A DNA stretch of 64,000 bases from the NCBI RefSeq assembly GCF_003664005.1, contig NZ_RCCJ01000001.1, positions 124,001 through 188,000 of the forward strand, given 5' to 3'. How positions within the stretch are numbered: the stretch's first letter is position 1; every line of letters begins with the position of its first letter. This document shows, piece after piece, positions 62,433-64,000 of this stretch. Origin of the DNA: Hydrogenivirga caldilitoris (GTDB lineage: Bacteria > Aquificota > Aquificia > Aquificales > Aquificaceae). A program made the translations under genes and the position numbers. Under the pieces are notes generated by a model. The model saw only the letters and a program-made list of their open reading frames with translations, was not told where the DNA came from and did no database searches.

Positions 62433-64000
62433 ATGCACTCCTACAATCCCAGGGATATAGAGGAAAAGTGGCAGAGAATCTGGGAAGATAGGGGTGTATT
62501 TAAGGCTGAGGAGTTCAGGGGAAACAAGTTTTACGTCCTTGAGATGTTCCCTTACCCATCGGGTAGAATTCATATGGGACACGTCAGGAACTATACCATA
62601 GGGGATGCGATAGCTCGTTTCCTCAGAATGAAAGGTTACAACGTTCTCCACCCTATGGGCTGGGATGCCTTCGGTCTTCCTGCCGAGAACGCCGCCATAA
62701 AGCACGGCATACATCCTGCCAAGTGGACCTATGAAAACATCTCCTACATGAAGAAGCAACTCAGACTACTTGGGTTCTCTTACGACTGGGATAGAGAGGT
62801 TGCAACCTGCGATCCCGAGTATTACCGATGGAACCAGTGGATATTCCTTAAGATGTACGAGAGAGGAATAGCTTACAGAAAGACCGCTGTGGTTAACTGG
62901 TGTCCCCACGATGAAACGGTCCTCGCCAACGAGCAGGTTATAGAAGGGAAGTGCTGGAGGTGTGGAACTCCCATAGTGCAGAAGGAGATACCTTCCTGGT
63001 TTTTAAAAATAACAGCCTACGCGGAGCGCCTCCTTGAAGACCTGAGCAGGCTTGAAGGGAAGTGGCCTGAGAGGGTATTGGCTCAGCAGAGAAACTGGAT
63101 AGGAAGGTCTGAGGGTGCCCTCCTTAAGTTCTTTGTGGAGGAAACACCCATTGAGGTATTTACCACGAGACCAGATACGGTCTTTGGAGCGACCTTTATG
63201 GTTCTTGCTCCCGAACACCCGCTTACCCTTGAGCTTGCAAAGAGAGGTGGTAGACTTGAAGAGGCGGAGGAGTTTGTCAGAAGAGTGAAATCCCAATCAA
63301 CCCGTGACAGGACAACCAGTCCTGATAAGGAGGGTGTCTTTTTGGGAGTTTACGCCAAGAACCCGGCTAACGGAAGAGACGTGCCCGTGTGGACTGCCAA
63401 CTACGTTCTCTATGAGTACGGGACTGGAGCTATAATGGCTGTTCCAGCCCATGACCAGAGGGACTGGGAGTTTGCAACCAAATACGGGATAGAGATAACG
63501 CCTGTTATACTTCCCCAGGAGGGTGAATGGGATTTCGGGAAGGGAGCCTATGAAGGTAGGGGAAGGCTTGTTAACTCCGGAGAATTCACCGGTATGGACT
63601 CTGAAGAGGCGAAGGCTAAGATAACCCTCTGGTTGAAGGAAAAGGGGCTTGGCGAACCGAAGGTAACATACAGACTCAGGGACTGGAATATATCCCGTCA
63701 AAGATACTGGGGTACACCTATACCTATAGTTTACTGTGAAGCGTGTGGCATGGTTCCAGTTCCTGAGGACAAGCTCCCCGTTGAATTGCCCTTAGATGTT
63801 AAGTTCACAGGAAGGGGTAATCCGCTTCAGAGTTCTGAGGGATTTGTAAATACAGAATGCCCGAAGTGCGGAGGACCGGCGAAGAGAGAGACAGACACTA
63901 TGGACACCTTCTTTGACTCTTCCTGGTATTTTCTGAGATACTGTGACCCCAATAATGAAGAGGCTCCTTTTGAAAGGGATAAGGCGGACTACTGGATGCC
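62433..64000 (+). CDS. leuS: Leucyl-tRNA synthetase, N-terminal part (partial)
   Basis: About 522 codons are present; the gene runs off the right edge. [14 protein letters not shown] starts the Rossmann catalytic core, IHMGHVRNY is the HIGH motif, [13 protein letters not shown] and the zinc-binding CWRCGTP follow, and the editing domain includes [18 protein letters not shown] (62420-62425) ends 7 nt before ATG 62433; an ATG at 62427 is also in frame. In Aquifex the enzyme is split into two subunits after residue 630 or so; the split point would lie beyond this window. Confidence 0.95.
   Translation, partial: MHSYNPRDIEEKWQRIWEDRGVFKAEEFRGNKFYVLEMFPYPSGRIHMGHVRNYTIGDAIARFLRMKGYNVLHPMGWDAFGLPAENAAIKHGIHPAKWTYENISYMKKQLRLLGFSYDWDREVATCDPEYYRWNQWIFLKMYERGIAYRKTAVVNWCPHDETVLANEQVIEGKCWRCGTPIVQKEIPSWFLKITAYAERLLEDLSRLEGKWPERVLAQQRNWIGRSEGALLKFFVEETPIEVFTTRPDTVFGATFMVLAPEHPLTLELAKRGGRLEEAEEFVRRVKSQSTRDRTTSPDKEGVFLGVYAKNPANGRDVPVWTANYVLYEYGTGAIMAVPAHDQRDWEFATKYGIEITPVILPQEGEWDFGKGAYEGRGRLVNSGEFTGMDSEEAKAKITLWLKEKGLGEPKVTYRLRDWNISRQRYWGTPIPIVYCEACGMVPVPEDKLPVELPLDVKFTGRGNPLQSSEGFVNTECPKCGGPAKRETDTMDTFFDSSWYFLRYCDPNNEEAPFERDKADYWM

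Noticed and set aside
1-64000. tRNA, rRNA, IS element, prophage or defence island
   Set aside because: Gaps between genes are all under 300 bp and none contains a cloverleaf, transposase, integrase or recognisable defence gene.

Overview
The window looks like a compact chromosome segment from a thermophilic, chemolithoautotrophic member of the Aquificaceae (Hydrogenobacter/Hydrogenivirga/Thermocrinis type). This is inferred from gene content and codon habit (very frequent AGG/AGA Arg and ATA Ile codons, Glu/Lys-rich proteins), not from a database match. Reductive TCA cycle components are present: succinate-CoA ligase sucCD, two tandem single-cluster ferredoxins, and a class I fumarase beta subunit. 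No tRNA, 16S/23S/5S rRNA, CRISPR array, insertion sequence, prophage or integrase was seen.

Layout. 1-1.2 kb: end of an oligopeptide-type ABC permease, a DUF1232 protein, a secreted orphan. 1.3-5.8 kb: sucC-sucD, two ferredoxins, an MBL hydrolase, an ODC-like decarboxylase. 5.8-7.2 kb: a PilT-like protein with no recognisable ATPase motifs, then two truncated glycogen-related genes meeting tail to tail. 7.3-9.6 kb: Mrp and a cysteine-desulfurase homologue that lacks the PLP lysine. 9.6-13 kb: folK, a nitronate-monooxygenase-like gene, pgeF, proC, DUF2103. 13-19.8 kb: rpsB-tsf-pyrH-frr-TPR, then surE-murF-PilZ-lipid kinase. 19.8-24.6 kb: recO, panC-fmt-ybjN-like, a UbiA prenyltransferase, fumarase beta. 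24.6-31.3 kb: a GlcF-like iron-sulfur protein, an HDAC-like deacetylase, an envelope operon (thioredoxin, kdsC, lptC, lptA, HU, GGR, yajC), pfkA. 31.3-41.5 kb: truA, a 49-aa protein, leuB with a secreted beta-rich protein, lon, thiS-TSUP-thiG-hemY-VIT1. 41.7-48.8 kb: argB, tldD, DUF4911, dnaX, SRP RNA, a DUF2892 membrane protein behind a palindromic operator, yceD-rpmF-plsX-fabH. 48.7-59.3 kb: yyaL, an ICMT-like methyltransferase, mscS, cutA-sbcC, a 63-aa orphan, and the trpB-toprim-helical-RHH-hisC operon. 59.4-64 kb: a PAS/GAF/GGDEF/EAL protein and the start of leuS.

Whole-window patterns. The genome is tightly packed: nine convergent gene pairs overlap at their 3' ends and most operon neighbours overlap by 1-14 nt. 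Genes that open a transcription unit fall into two classes. One has a strong Shine-Dalgarno (AAGGAGGTG type). The other has no Shine-Dalgarno and a -10-like TAnnnT hexamer ending 6-9 nt before the start codon, which predicts leaderless mRNA; two divergent pairs have only 17-19 bp between their start codons.

Most interesting items: a PLP-lysine-less IscS homologue next to an Mrp whose CxxC is CxxD (an atypical Fe-S assembly pair); dnaX ending in an A9 run where a one-base shift restores a plausible DnaX C-terminus; the motif-less PilT paralogue; the truncated glycogen phosphorylase/CBM junction; the leaderless start architecture; and a three-gene toprim/helical/RHH cassette inside an amino-acid operon. 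I saw no defence or mobile system; novelty here is mostly in unusual versions of housekeeping genes.
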